Numbered from the stretch's first letter, positions 8,405-17,209 are shown. The stretch is 36,291 nucleotides of DNA from JAAYJR01 sp964563975 (GCA_964563975.1 CAZLZJ010000020.1:1-36291); one strand, 5' to 3'. A program made the numbers and translations. Notes: a model not told the origin generated them from the sequence alone.

Positions 8405-9157
8405 CTAATTGGTTACAAATGTTTTTATATTCTTTAAAAAATCATCAATTGTCATTGCATCATCAACGTCAAAATTTCCAATTTTCGTTCTGCGGAGTTC
8501 TGTAATATAAGCTCCGCACCCCAATTCCCTGCCTATATCTCTTGCAAGTGACCTTATATATGTGCCTTTGCCGCATTTAACGTATATTGTTATAAATGGC
8601 AAATCTATTGATTTCAGATTAATCTCTTTAATAATAACTTTTTTTGGATTAAGTTTTGGTTTTTCACCTCTCCTGGCATAATCAAATGCTCTAACTCCTT
8701 TTATTTTTACTGCAGAGTATAGTGGAGGCACCTGGTCTGATTCACCTATAAATTTATGCAGTATTTCAGCAATTTTTTCCTTAGTGGGCAATTTACAGGG
8801 CACGATCTCCTCTTCAGTCTCCATATCATAAGAGGGTGTTGTGGCTCCAAGTTTCAGAATGGCTGAATACTCTTTATCTTTTTCCTGAAATGATTCAATC
8901 TGCTTGGTGGCTTTTCCGGTGCATAATATCATAAGCCCCGATGCCAGCGGATCTAATGTGCCTGCATGGCCGACTTTCATCTTTTTAATGCCCAGATTAC
9001 GGCAGAGAACATTCCTCACCCTTTGTACAAGATCAAAAGATGTCCACTCCTTTGATTTGTCAAACAGTAAAACTTCGCCTTGTAGAAAGTCATATTTTTT
9101 GTTGGTCCCCGTCAAACCTAAGTATCTAATAATCAGGCCATTAAAATAAATGGTCAA
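8405..9157 (-). CDS. truB: tRNA pseudouridine(55) synthase
   Basis: TruB isomerises U55 to pseudouridine in the T-loop of tRNAs. The catalytic aspartate lies in HAGTLDPLASG (Asp69 in this numbering). Other family blocks are GEVLLFDKSKEWTSFD, QVPPLYSAVKIKGVRAFDYARRGE and CGKGTYIRSLARDIG. The start is uncertain because no ATG lies in the right place. The frame opens at a TTG (9157) only 1 bp after the uppP stop, giving 250 residues. Homologues generally begin near the GEVLLFD block, so a second TTG at 9115 (236 residues) is an alternative. Tight spacing indicates translation coupled to uppP in one operon. Confidence 0.95.
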   Translation of the reverse strand: MTIYFNGLIIRYLGLTGTNKKYDFLQGEVLLFDKSKEWTSFDLVQRVRNVLCRNLGIKKMKVGHAGTLDPLASGLMILCTGKATKQIESFQEKDKEYSAILKLGATTPSYDMETEEEIVPCKLPTKEKIAEILHKFIGESDQVPPLYSAVKIKGVRAFDYARRGEKPKLNPKKVIIKEINLKSIDLPFITIYVKCGKGTYIRSLARDIGRELGCGAYITELRRTKIGNFDVDDAMTIDDFLKNIKTFVTN

Positions 9158-9158
9158 A

Positions 9159-9940
9159 TTAGGCTACAAAGATAGCAATAAGACCGATAATAAAACAGTA
9201 AATTGCAAAATAAATTAATTTTCCATTTTTTACAATTTTTATCATCCACGAACAAGCAAACAGTCCCGAAATAAATGCTGCAAAAAATCCGGCAAAAAGT
9301 GGTATGATGCCTATATTATTGGCAGTGCTGAGTTCACCTCCTGCTATATCAAGAATTGCTGCTCCTATTATTGGTATTAATACCATAAGGAAAGAGAAGC
9401 GGGCAACTTTACTTTTCTTTGTTTTTAAGAGCAATCCTGTTGAAATAGTTGCACCACTTCTTGAAATGCCGGGGATTACTGCAATTGCCTGGGCAATTCC
9501 GATTAAAAATGAATTTAACCATGTTACAGGCTTGTTCCCCTCTTTTGCAAAATCAGCCAGTGTTAACAGTCCGGCTGTTAATATTAGCATACTTCCTACC
9601 AGCAAAAGGTTTCCTGTGAAAAATTGCTCAATTTCCCGGACAAAAAAAAACCGATAATCATTACCGGGATTGTAGAAATAAGAAGTTTTGAGATATAAAC
9701 AGTTGATTCGTTCCACTCGAATCTTAATAATCCTTGTATCAATTTAAGAATCTCTTTTCTGAAAACCACAATTGTACTTAATACTGTTGCTAAATGAACA
9801 ATGATTGCAAAGAAAAGATTATTTTCTGTTTTTACTCCGAGCAGTGCATGCCCTATCTCAAGGTGCCCGCTTGAGCTAACAGGCAAAAATTCTGTCAATC
9901 CCTGGAGAATTCCAAGGAGGAGGGCTTGGATCCAATCCAT
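9159..9940 (-). pseudogene. uppP: Undecaprenyl-diphosphatase, reading frame interrupted at a 9-T run
   Basis: UppP (BacA) is an inner-membrane phosphatase that recycles undecaprenyl pyrophosphate for cell-wall and polysaccharide synthesis. The first part, from ATG 9940, carries the glutamate-rich catalytic block QGLTEFLPVSSSGHLEIGH, then runs out of frame after Phe99 and stops at 9596. The second part, in another frame to 9159, carries the PGISRSGATISTGLL block and the last helices ending KNGKLIYFAIYCFIIGL. The junction is a run of nine T on the coding strand (9642-9650). One extra T would join both parts into one protein of about 260 residues, the normal family length. It could be a sequencing or assembly error, a true mutation, phase variation, or productive slippage. 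Both halves look well conserved, which argues against old decay. Confidence 0.85.
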
Positions 9941-9951
9941 AATAAAATATA

Positions 9952-10221
9952 TTAATCGTTAGAATTTTTGGGTTTTTTAAGAATGGCGTATATCTCAAAT
10001 ATCAGTCCTGATAAAATAATTAGCGGAGCTATTGTGATACGGCGAAAACTGAAAATTTCAGGATTGAATACCCCGGGGTCATCGCTGCCGCCTCCAATCA
10101 TTAAAATGAAACCCAGGACTATTATTGCAAAACCAATTGCAATGAGCCGGTAATTTTCTTTGCCGAGGGCAAAACCGGAATCTTTGACTGATTGCTCTTT
10201 AATTGATTTTCTTTTTTTCAT
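9952..10221 (-). CDS. DUF3098 small membrane protein
   Basis: An 89-residue integral membrane protein of the DUF3098 family, found in Bacteroidota. It has a basic N-terminus (MKKRKSIKEQ), the block FALGKENYRLIAIGFAIIVL, a first transmembrane helix, GGGSDDPGVFNPEIFSFRR, and a second transmembrane helix (ITIAPLIILSGLIFEIYAIL). Its function is unknown. In many Bacteroidota it lies between ftsX and uppP, which suggests a link to the division/cell-wall machinery. Here it is 11 bp upstream of uppP, but the gene before it is an EamA transporter, not ftsX. The start ATG at 10221 fits the family N-terminus. Confidence 0.85.
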   Translation of the reverse strand: MKKRKSIKEQSVKDSGFALGKENYRLIAIGFAIIVLGFILMIGGGSDDPGVFNPEIFSFRRITIAPLIILSGLIFEIYAILKKPKNSND

Positions 10222-10279
10222 ACGATTAATTGTTTTATTTTAAAGGTATTGTACTGTTTATTCCAATCTCAATTGTGGA

Positions 10280-10337
10280 AATTCGCATATATTTTAACCA
10301 TACCTTCAGGTTCCGGTTTTAATCGGGATGCCCTTTT
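10280..10337 (-). repeat. Dispersed palindromic repeat, copy B (upstream of the DUF3098 gene)
   Basis: Read on the minus strand, it contains GCATCCCGATTAAAACCGG, AACCTGAAGGTATGG and TTAAAATATATGCG. It is the counterpart of copy A (8189-8250) and copy C (19108-19166). On the plus strand the core folds as TTCCGGTTTTAATCGGGA with G.U pairs. It lies in the 149-bp gap between the EamA gene and the DUF3098 gene, ends about 60 bp before the DUF3098 start, and has the same orientation as that gene. Confidence 0.6.
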
Positions 10338-10370
10338 ATAATGGTCGTAAATATAATTAAAATAAGCTTA

Positions 10371-11288
10371 TCAATGTTTTTTATCGGTGATTATTAAGGA
10401 AGCTGACCTTCCCATTGTCAAAATGATTACCCCTGTAATTGTGATTACACCGCCAATAATCTGATGAGGCAGGGGTAGTATCCCAAAGAGCAGGAATGAT
10501 CCCGTCAGCACGAAAATTCCTTTAAGGCTTTGGATGATTGATGACCGGGAAGCTTCTATATATCTGAAAGAGTAGTAGATGGTAAGTATTGCCACAAAGG
10601 GCCCCAGTATAGCTCCGATAGTAATATTTTTTAATGCCGAAATTGGAATTGTGATAGGTTGGCGGTAAATAAAAAGCATAATTGCAGAAAATATAAAAAG
10701 CCAAACCGATCTGTTAAGATTTAGTATTTCGGGAGTGATATTTTTAACATGCACTTTTATTATCAGTGAAGCAGAAGCAGCGAAAATTGCATTTAAAAGA
10801 ACTATACCTGCACCGGGAATAAAAATTGCATCAAGCGAAGTTTCTCCTGTGTAGCTTACAATGAAAGCTCCGGCTATGGCAAATAATACACCTGCTGCTT
10901 CAAGAAGCCCGAATTTTTCGTTTAATATAATTACTCCTCCCAGCAAAAGCATTACAGGATACATATTGCCTAAAAATGATGTTACAGCCGGATTTGGGAT
11001 AATGTGGATAGAAAGATAAAATGTGGTGGCGGTAATAATTTCAAGAAAGCCAAGGATAATCAGGATAAAATACTGTTTTTCAGTAAAATATTTTATGGGT
11101 TTAATTTTCTTTTTATATAAAGAGTATAATAAGGTTAATAATGCACCTGTAGCAAACCAATAAACTCCAAACTGCGAAAGATGCACTTCGTTCAAGGCAG
11201 CCTTACTGAAAATATATTCATTGGAAAATGCAATGGTGCCGATTAATGCAAAAATATATCCTTTTATTCTGTCGGATTTGATTTTCAT
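10371..11288 (-). CDS. EamA/DMT-superfamily transporter
   Basis: A 305-residue inner-membrane protein with about ten hydrophobic helices in two repeated halves, the drug/metabolite transporter layout. The N-terminal half opens with GYIFALIGTIAFSNEYIFSKAAL and contains PNPAVTSFLGNMYPVMLLLGGVIILNEKF. The second half has RYIEASRSSIIQSLKGIFVLTGSFLLFG and GGVITITGVIILTMG, matching the usual EamA block before the last helix. The substrate cannot be read from the sequence. It sits upstream of DUF3098-uppP-truB-queA on the same strand but is separated from it by 149 bp with repeat copy B, so it is probably not part of that operon. Confidence 0.88.
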   Translation of the reverse strand: MKIKSDRIKGYIFALIGTIAFSNEYIFSKAALNEVHLSQFGVYWFATGALLTLLYSLYKKKIKPIKYFTEKQYFILIILGFLEIITATTFYLSIHIIPNPAVTSFLGNMYPVMLLLGGVIILNEKFGLLEAAGVLFAIAGAFIVSYTGETSLDAIFIPGAGIVLLNAIFAASASLIIKVHVKNITPEILNLNRSVWLFIFSAIMLFIYRQPITIPISALKNITIGAILGPFVAILTIYYSFRYIEASRSSIIQSLKGIFVLTGSFLLFGILPLPHQIIGGVITITGVIILTMGRSASLIITDKKH

Positions 11289-11379
11289 CAGTTAGGGTAT
11301 AAAACATAAAATTACGAAAATAGGTTAATATTTCAGAACCTGAATTATGAAGGTTACAATTAAAACAAACAGAAAAGAT

Positions 11380-11387
11380 TACATTTG
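11380..11387 (+). promoter_or_regulatory. Candidate -7 box for pgi
   Basis: TACATTTG fully matches TAnnTTTG and lies 46 bp before the chosen pgi ATG at 11433. No good -33 element was seen. The box overlaps the upstream in-frame TTG at 11385, which argues that translation does not start there. Confidence 0.5.
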
Positions 11388-11432
11388 TACTTGTTTGAAT
11401 TAAATAATTACAGTAACGGGTTATTTCAGATT

Positions 11433-13097
11433 ATGTTACCAAAGATAGATCCAACCACGACAAGATCGTGGGATAAACTTAAATCATATTTTGATAGTTT
11501 TAAAGATGTTCATATTGCCGGACTGTTTGAAGATGATCCTGCAAGATTTGATAAGTTTTCGCTGAGATTTGAAGATATCCTGATCGATTTTTCAAAAAAC
11601 AGGATTGATGACACGGTTTTAAGACTTTTGATTGAACTGGCAGAGGAGTGTAGGGTTAAAGAGGCCATTGATAATATGTTCGACGGAAGAAAGATTAATG
11701 TAACTGAAAATAGGGCAGTGCTCCATATAGCTTTAAGAAACCGCTCCGGAAATCCGGTTTATGTTGATGGTATAGATGTTATGGAGGAGGTAAATGGTGT
11801 TTTGAGCCGGATGAAGGCTTTTTCTGATGCTGTTATTTCAGGAACCTGGAAAGGCTATTCAGGGAGAGCAATATCAGATATTGTAAATATTGGTATAGGA
11901 GGCTCTGACCTTGGGCCTTTTATGGTTACCGAATCATTGAAGCCTTATGGAAAAGAGAATATAAACCTTCACTTTGTATCTAATGTTGACGGAACTCATA
12001 TTTCAGAAACATTAAAAAAATTAGATACTGAAACGACTTTATTTATTGTGGCTTCAAAGACTTTTACCACTCAGGAGACAATGACAAACGCCGGTACGGC
12101 CCGTGAATGGTTTTTAGCCGGCTCGGGAAACCCTGAATTTATAAAGAAGCATTTTGTTGCTGTTTCAACAAATGAAGCAGCAGTTTCAGAATTTGGGATT
12201 GACATTAAAAATATGTTTCGGTTCTGGAACTGGGTAGGGGGCCGTTATTCACTTTGGTCGTCAGTAGGGCTTTCTATTGCCTGCGGAATTGGTTTTGACA
12301 ACTATATTGAATTGTTGGAGGGAGCCCATGCAATGGATAAACATTTTAAAAGTAATGATTTCCGTACTAATATTCCTGTTATTCTGGCTATGATCGGAAT
12401 TTGGTATAACAATTTTTTTGGAGCTGAAACTGAAGCGATTTTACCATACGATCAATATATGCATCGCTTTGCAGCTTACCTTCAACAGGGGAATATGGAA
12501 AGTAATGGCAAGTCGGTCGATCGTAACGGAAAGTTTGTACATTATCAGACGGGTCCGGTGATCTGGGGTGAACCCGGTACTAACGGGCAACATGCTTTTT
12601 ATCAGCTTATTCATCAGGGTACAAAATTTATACCGTGCGATTTTATTGCTCCTGCGATCAGTCATAATCAGATAGGTGATCATCACGAAAAATTGCTTGC
12701 AAACTTTTTTGCTCAAACAGAAGCCCTGATGATAGGAAAGTCTGAGGCAATGGTTGCTGAAGAGCTGCGGGCAGCAGATAAAACTGATGATGAAATAAAT
12801 GCCCTGATGCCTTATAAGGTGTTTAAAGGGAATATTCCCACAAATTCCATCCTGATCAAAAAGCTTACACCACGGGCTTTGGGTTCATTAATTGCAATGT
12901 ATGAGCATAAAATATTTGTTCAGGGCATTATCTGGAATATATATAGTTTTGACCAGTGGGGAGTAGAGCTTGGCAAACAATTGGCAGGCAACATTTTGCA
13001 TGAATTGGTTAAGCCGGGAGCAGTCACGGGTCACGATGCATCGACCAATGGATTGATAAATGCATATAAAGAGATGAGACGAATGAAGGAGGAGTAG
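11433..13097 (+). CDS. pgi: Glucose-6-phosphate isomerase
   Basis: Interconverts glucose-6-phosphate and fructose-6-phosphate in glycolysis and gluconeogenesis; cytosolic. It is 554 residues from the ATG at 11433. The frame continues 16 codons upstream to a TTG at 11385, but that codon lies within a promoter-like box, and the family N-terminus (PKIDPTTTRSWDKLKSYF) starts right after the ATG. Sugar-phosphate and active-site blocks visible in order are NIGIGGSDLGPFMV, ASKTFTTQETMTNA, GGRYSLWSSVGL, GAETEAILPYDQYMHRF, GEPGTNGQHAFYQLIHQG and EHKIFVQGIIWNIYSFDQWG. This is the classical PGI superfamily form, not the cupin type. It faces gpsA with a 5-bp gap. A hexokinase two genes away makes its substrate. 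Confidence 0.98.
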   Translation: MLPKIDPTTTRSWDKLKSYFDSFKDVHIAGLFEDDPARFDKFSLRFEDILIDFSKNRIDDTVLRLLIELAEECRVKEAIDNMFDGRKINVTENRAVLHIALRNRSGNPVYVDGIDVMEEVNGVLSRMKAFSDAVISGTWKGYSGRAISDIVNIGIGGSDLGPFMVTESLKPYGKENINLHFVSNVDGTHISETLKKLDTETTLFIVASKTFTTQETMTNAGTAREWFLAGSGNPEFIKKHFVAVSTNEAAVSEFGIDIKNMFRFWNWVGGRYSLWSSVGLSIACGIGFDNYIELLEGAHAMDKHFKSNDFRTNIPVILAMIGIWYNNFFGAETEAILPYDQYMHRFAAYLQQGNMESNGKSVDRNGKFVHYQTGPVIWGEPGTNGQHAFYQLIHQGTKFIPCDFIAPAISHNQIGDHHEKLLANFFAQTEALMIGKSEAMVAEELRAADKTDDEINALMPYKVFKGNIPTNSILIKKLTPRALGSLIAMYEHKIFVQGIIWNIYSFDQWGVELGKQLAGNILHELVKPGAVTGHDASTNGLINAYKEMRRMKEE

Positions 13098-13102
13098 CTC
13101 TT

Positions 13103-14101
13103 TTACACCAGCTTCATCGTTAGTTTTGCCATCTCTTTGCGGGCAGGGACATTTTGATATAAAATATTATATACAGCATCGCAAATAGGCATATATACAT
13201 TATATTTTATATTGATCTCGTGAATGGAACGGGATGCATAATACCCTTCGGCAATCATATTCATATCCAAAAAAGCATTTCTGACAGAGTAACCTTTTCC
13301 TATCATTGTCCCGAATAACCTGTTGCGGCTGAATTGCGAATAGACAGTGACCATCAGGTCTCCCAGATATGCTGAATCTTTAATATTTCTGTTTATGGGA
13401 TGCACTGCATCAACAAAGCGCTTAATCTCTCTTATTGCATTGGATACCAAAGTGGCCTGAAAGTTATCTCCGTATCGCAATCCGTTTGCAACACCTGCTC
13501 CTATGGCAACAATATTTTTTATCACAGAGGTATATTCGGTCCCCCAGATATCGTCAGATATTGAAGTCAGAATATACCTGCTGTGTATCAGACGGGCAAA
13601 ATTTGAGGCTTTGCCCTCATTAAGGCTTGCAACTGTAAGATAGGAGATTTTTTCAAGCGCAACCTCTTCCGCATGACAGGGACCTGCAATAACGCCGATA
13701 TTATCCATAGGCACATTGAAGAATTTGTTCAGGTATTCAACTACTAAGAGATTCTCATGTTGTATAATCCCTTTAATGCCCGATAAAAAATATTTTTTGC
13801 TTACATCAATTTTTACCTTATTCATAATTGAAGGTAAAAAAGCTGATGGTACTGCCAGTACAATAATATCCGACTCCCTGACTATCTTATTGATATTATT
13901 GTAAAAATTAATTCGTTCAATATCAAATTCAACACTTTGCAAATATCGCGGGTTGTAATTCAGCTCCTTGAAATTTTCTATTGTTTCACTTTTTCTGAAA
14001 AACCAGTTTATCTGCCCAACATTTTCCAGCAGCATTTTTGCTATTGCAGTAGCCCAACTTCCACTTCCTATCACTGCTACTTTATCCTTTTTTATATTCA
14101 T
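13103..14101 (-). CDS. gpsA: Glycerol-3-phosphate dehydrogenase [NAD(P)+]
   Basis: Reduces dihydroxyacetone phosphate to sn-glycerol-3-phosphate, the backbone for phospholipids. It is 332 residues, the usual length. The Rossmann motif is VAVIGSGSWATAIAKML (GSGSWATA at 12-19, where many homologues have GAGSWGTA). The catalytic lysine region SGIKGI (Lys110) and GPCHAEEVA are present, and the C-terminal domain has SVIKNIVAIGAGVANGLRYGDNFQATL. It converges on pgi with almost no spacer and is followed on its own side, 95 bp upstream, by the hexokinase gene. The start ATG is supported by the Rossmann strand directly behind it. Confidence 0.96.
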   Translation of the reverse strand: MNIKKDKVAVIGSGSWATAIAKMLLENVGQINWFFRKSETIENFKELNYNPRYLQSVEFDIERINFYNNINKIVRESDIIVLAVPSAFLPSIMNKVKIDVSKKYFLSGIKGIIQHENLLVVEYLNKFFNVPMDNIGVIAGPCHAEEVALEKISYLTVASLNEGKASNFARLIHSRYILTSISDDIWGTEYTSVIKNIVAIGAGVANGLRYGDNFQATLVSNAIREIKRFVDAVHPINRNIKDSAYLGDLMVTVYSQFSRNRLFGTMIGKGYSVRNAFLDMNMIAEGYYASRSIHEINIKYNVYMPICDAVYNILYQNVPARKEMAKLTMKLV

Positions 14102-14196
14102 CTTTCCGGATTAAAGTTGCAAAAAAACGAATAAATTAGTTTTTAACCGATTGCTAAATTTTACAGGTTCCATATAAAAACATTAATAATTACATT

Positions 14197-15480
14197 TTAA
14201 TTTACAATTGCAGCTATAGCTGCACCAAGCAGGCTTGAGTTTTGTACTTCGGTAATTTCATAATAACGTTTTTTGTCACCGCTGAGGAACTCCTGCAAAA
14301 AGGAATCAAACATTTTTTGAAAGTTTTTCAACTTATAAAAGGTAGTCCCTTCAATTGTCATTAACACCGGTTTTTCTGCTGATCTTGCTTTTTCGGTTTT
14401 AAGGATTACTGCCCCGAGGTTGGCTGCTACCAATTTGGCAGCTCTTTCTATGATCCCTTCAATAATAACGGCAGCAGAGTTTTTGTCTTCGTCAGTTGCC
14501 AATATTTTTGTTAGCGGATTATTTTCAGGATCAATTTTGCATACAAATTTATTTATCTCTTCTGTTGTCAGATTTTCAATCTCTTTTAATTGAAGTTTTG
14601 TCTCTTCTGAAAAAATATTTTCCTCAGCTGCAACTTTAAGCGCAGTTGTACACAGTCCTCCAAAATAGCCTCCGGCAATCATTTTCTCAAAGGTGTAACG
14701 ACCCGGATTTTTAGTCTGATTATCAAAAAGAATATCAATATCGGTTTGTGTCACTTTACCAAAATTGCCGGATTCAATATTGATTATCTGATGCTTGCCG
14801 GGATCAAGATTTTCAGTTTTGGTAATATTTTTGTTGGATTCTATATAACATGTATTTGTTCCTGTCCCTAATATGAATCCGATAAAAGTGTCATATTTTT
14901 TACCTGCTGCGGTGGAGTGGCCGGCAAGAAGGGTTGCCACCGTGTCATTAAGCAGGACGATCTCTTTGTCCGGGGTTTTCAATGCATTAAGCAGGCTTTC
15001 ACCAATCATCTCACCAATAACATCCGGAGCTTTTATCTCTTTACTCCACTCTAAAAGCCTGCCATCTTTGTTTGGATATATTTCAACCGCATATGAGAAA
15101 CAGAGCCCTATTTTGTCGGAGTCATCAATATACTCTTTTAAATAGCCGGCCATTATTTTGAAAAACTCGGTTTTTGAAAGCTCTTTGTCGACCGCAGGCA
15201 TTTTTTCATTTTTCAATTTTTCGGTGATCAGTTCCATCTTGTCATTGAAAAATACTTTAGCCGTGCGAAAATTTGTTCCTCCCGCATCAATGGCAATAAC
15301 CGGCTGGTTGGATGTAATTTGTTTATTAACTTCAATATAGGTTGGAATCATTATCAGAGAACTATCTTTTCCGGCTAATCCATTTTCCATCTCCTTAATA
15401 AACAGATTGCATAAATCTTCAATATTCAGATCAGAGGCAGTAATTTTGTGCCTTTTTAAAAATAGTTGTGCTTTGTTCAT
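14197..15480 (-). CDS. Hexokinase (eukaryotic-type hexokinase family)
   Basis: ATP-dependent phosphorylation of glucose or related hexoses to the 6-phosphate. The 427-residue protein has the hexokinase_1/hexokinase_2 arrangement rather than the shorter ROK glucokinase form. Motifs seen are phosphate-1 IDAGGTNFRTAKV (65-72 core), sugar-binding LCFSYAVE (126-133), catalytic Asp179 in LLNDTVATLLAG, phosphate-2 GFILGTGTNTCYIE (201-214), ESGNFG, and a late LVAANLGAVI / TIEGTTFYK region. Such hexokinases are known from Bacteroides and relatives. It is followed by gpsA (95 bp) and preceded by a Gfo/Idh/MocA gene (120 bp), all minus-strand. Its product feeds Pgi encoded nearby. Sugar specificity is not visible. 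Confidence 0.93.
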   Translation of the reverse strand: MNKAQLFLKRHKITASDLNIEDLCNLFIKEMENGLAGKDSSLIMIPTYIEVNKQITSNQPVIAIDAGGTNFRTAKVFFNDKMELITEKLKNEKMPAVDKELSKTEFFKIMAGYLKEYIDDSDKIGLCFSYAVEIYPNKDGRLLEWSKEIKAPDVIGEMIGESLLNALKTPDKEIVLLNDTVATLLAGHSTAAGKKYDTFIGFILGTGTNTCYIESNKNITKTENLDPGKHQIINIESGNFGKVTQTDIDILFDNQTKNPGRYTFEKMIAGGYFGGLCTTALKVAAEENIFSEETKLQLKEIENLTTEEINKFVCKIDPENNPLTKILATDEDKNSAAVIIEGIIERAAKLVAANLGAVILKTEKARSAEKPVLMTIEGTTFYKLKNFQKMFDSFLQEFLSGDKKRYYEITEVQNSSLLGAAIAAIVN

Positions 15481-15600
15481 ATTCTCAATTTTTAATTTAT
15501 ATTTTCGATTTTAAAGATCTATTTGTAATTTTCTTTTTATATGCAGGAGTTAAATCAGGTATATTGATTATAAGAGTGTTGCCTGTTTGATAAATTGTTG

Positions 15601-17085
15601 TTATATCTGCTCCCATCCCTGTCTGTAGGAATGCCTGATCCACTCCTCTACCGTTTCATGTGCAACAAGTGATGCATATTCCTTATTTAATTTTGGTATC
15701 CCATTAGATATTGTGAACTCATTTTTAGTCAGGATTTTTAACATATCGTTAAAGTCAATATTGGTTATCTGCATATTCGGACCGTCCCATATAATTTTTT
15801 TATTCAGGCTTTGTATTCTTATAGCCAGCACACCCAAAAGTACTGTTTCTGCCAGGGGTCCTGCCTCTTCAAAATTTGAGGATGCAGGTAATCTTCTTTC
15901 TGCCGGCTCTTTACATGCACGAATCCAATCTTGTTCGTGGCCCCCTTTAAATGCATCGGAAATTCTTCTGATCGATTTTTGGGGCTCCTGAAAATGTTCC
16001 ATTCCGGAGGTGGGCAGAAGGGTGGGATTTTGACCGTAAGTTCCGCACATTATTTTTCCCCGTGTGCCGTAAAAGATACATCCTCCCTTATTGTCTCCCA
16101 TGGGTTCACCGTCTTTAAGTTCATCGGGCCTTGGCGGCAGCAGTCCTCCGTCATACCAGTTTATGGTAACTTCGGGCATGGCCACCTTGGGCAGATTATC
16201 TCTAACGGGAAATTTAAATCTTATTAATGTTGATTTAGGAGGAGAGTGAACATTGAAAGGAGCAGAGCTGGCTTCTGCTTCTGAGGGGGATTTAAGTAAC
16301 AGTGCTTTAAATGGTGCGTTTAAAATATGACATCCCATTCCACCAAGGGCTGCTGTTCCAAAGTCCCACCACATACGCCAGTTCCATGGGTGGTAATCAG
16401 GATGGTAATCATGCCATTGTGCCGGGCCGATAAAGAGGTCCCAGTCAAGGTCGCGGGGAACTCTTTTACTTTTGGCGGGTAACAGCGGCTCTTTTGTCCA
16501 TACAGGCTCTGTAGTCCATGCATCCACATTTGTAACTTCTCCGATTACTCCTGCCCATATCCATTCACATATACGGCGAATGCCATCATCTGAATCACCC
16601 TGGTTACCCATTTGGGTAGCAACTCCATACCTTTTTGCTGCATCATTAAGCACTCTTGCTTCGTATATCGAATGTGTCAGAGGAGTTTGAAGGAAGACAT
16701 GTTTTTTTTCGCGGATTGCCATAAGAGCCGGCAGGGCATGGCTGTGGTCGGGAGTGGCTATTACAACAGCATCAATATCCTTTTGTTGCTCAAACATCAG
16801 GCGATAATCTTTGTAGGTTTTTGCCATCGGCCAGCGTTTGAACGAGTTGTTCCCTGCATATTCCCAGTCAACATCGCATAAAGCCACGATATTTTCTGTC
16901 TCCATATTTCTAAGGTTTGTATATCCTTGCCCGCCAACCCCGATACCGGCTATATTTAGTTTATCGCCGGGTGCTTTATGCCCTAACCCTGAAATAACAT
17001 AGGAAGGCAGTATAGTAAATCCTGCAGCTGCCGTAGCATTTAATTTTATAAATGCACGCCTGGGAACTTCTGTTTTTGAGTTCAT
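15601..17085 (-). CDS. Tat-exported Gfo/Idh/MocA family oxidoreductase, EKP lysine replaced
   Basis: A 494-residue protein with a twin-arginine signal (VPRRAFIKL, then a hydrophobic alanine-rich segment), so folded export to the periplasm with cofactor bound is likely. The Rossmann domain begins at DKLNIAGIGVGGQGYTNL, followed by IVALCDVDWEYAG and AVVIATPDHSHA. The usual EKP motif reads QTP here (Gln133-Thr134-Pro135 in KHVFLQTPLTHS). The conserved lysine that family members use at the cofactor/active site is a threonine, encoded ACT. The C-terminal half resembles the bacterial oxidoreductase C-terminal domain (YHPWNWRMWWDFGTAALGGMGCH). It is a paralogue of the next gene (17231-18727), 145 bp upstream. 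The substrate, presumably a sugar or sugar derivative, is unknown. Confidence 0.92.
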   Translation of the reverse strand: MNSKTEVPRRAFIKLNATAAAGFTILPSYVISGLGHKAPGDKLNIAGIGVGGQGYTNLRNMETENIVALCDVDWEYAGNNSFKRWPMAKTYKDYRLMFEQQKDIDAVVIATPDHSHALPALMAIREKKHVFLQTPLTHSIYEARVLNDAAKRYGVATQMGNQGDSDDGIRRICEWIWAGVIGEVTNVDAWTTEPVWTKEPLLPAKSKRVPRDLDWDLFIGPAQWHDYHPDYHPWNWRMWWDFGTAALGGMGCHILNAPFKALLLKSPSEAEASSAPFNVHSPPKSTLIRFKFPVRDNLPKVAMPEVTINWYDGGLLPPRPDELKDGEPMGDNKGGCIFYGTRGKIMCGTYGQNPTLLPTSGMEHFQEPQKSIRRISDAFKGGHEQDWIRACKEPAERRLPASSNFEEAGPLAETVLLGVLAIRIQSLNKKIIWDGPNMQITNIDFNDMLKILTKNEFTISNGIPKLNKEYASLVAHETVEEWIRHSYRQGWEQI

Positions 17086-17209
17086 TATACAATTAATATT
17101 ATTAACCGGAGCACCGGGAGCGCAAAATAGGAAAAAAATTAAACGGCCCCGGAATTACCACATTTTATTGACAATAGTGAAAATTCAGGGTGCCGTTAGG
17201 TAACTGTTA

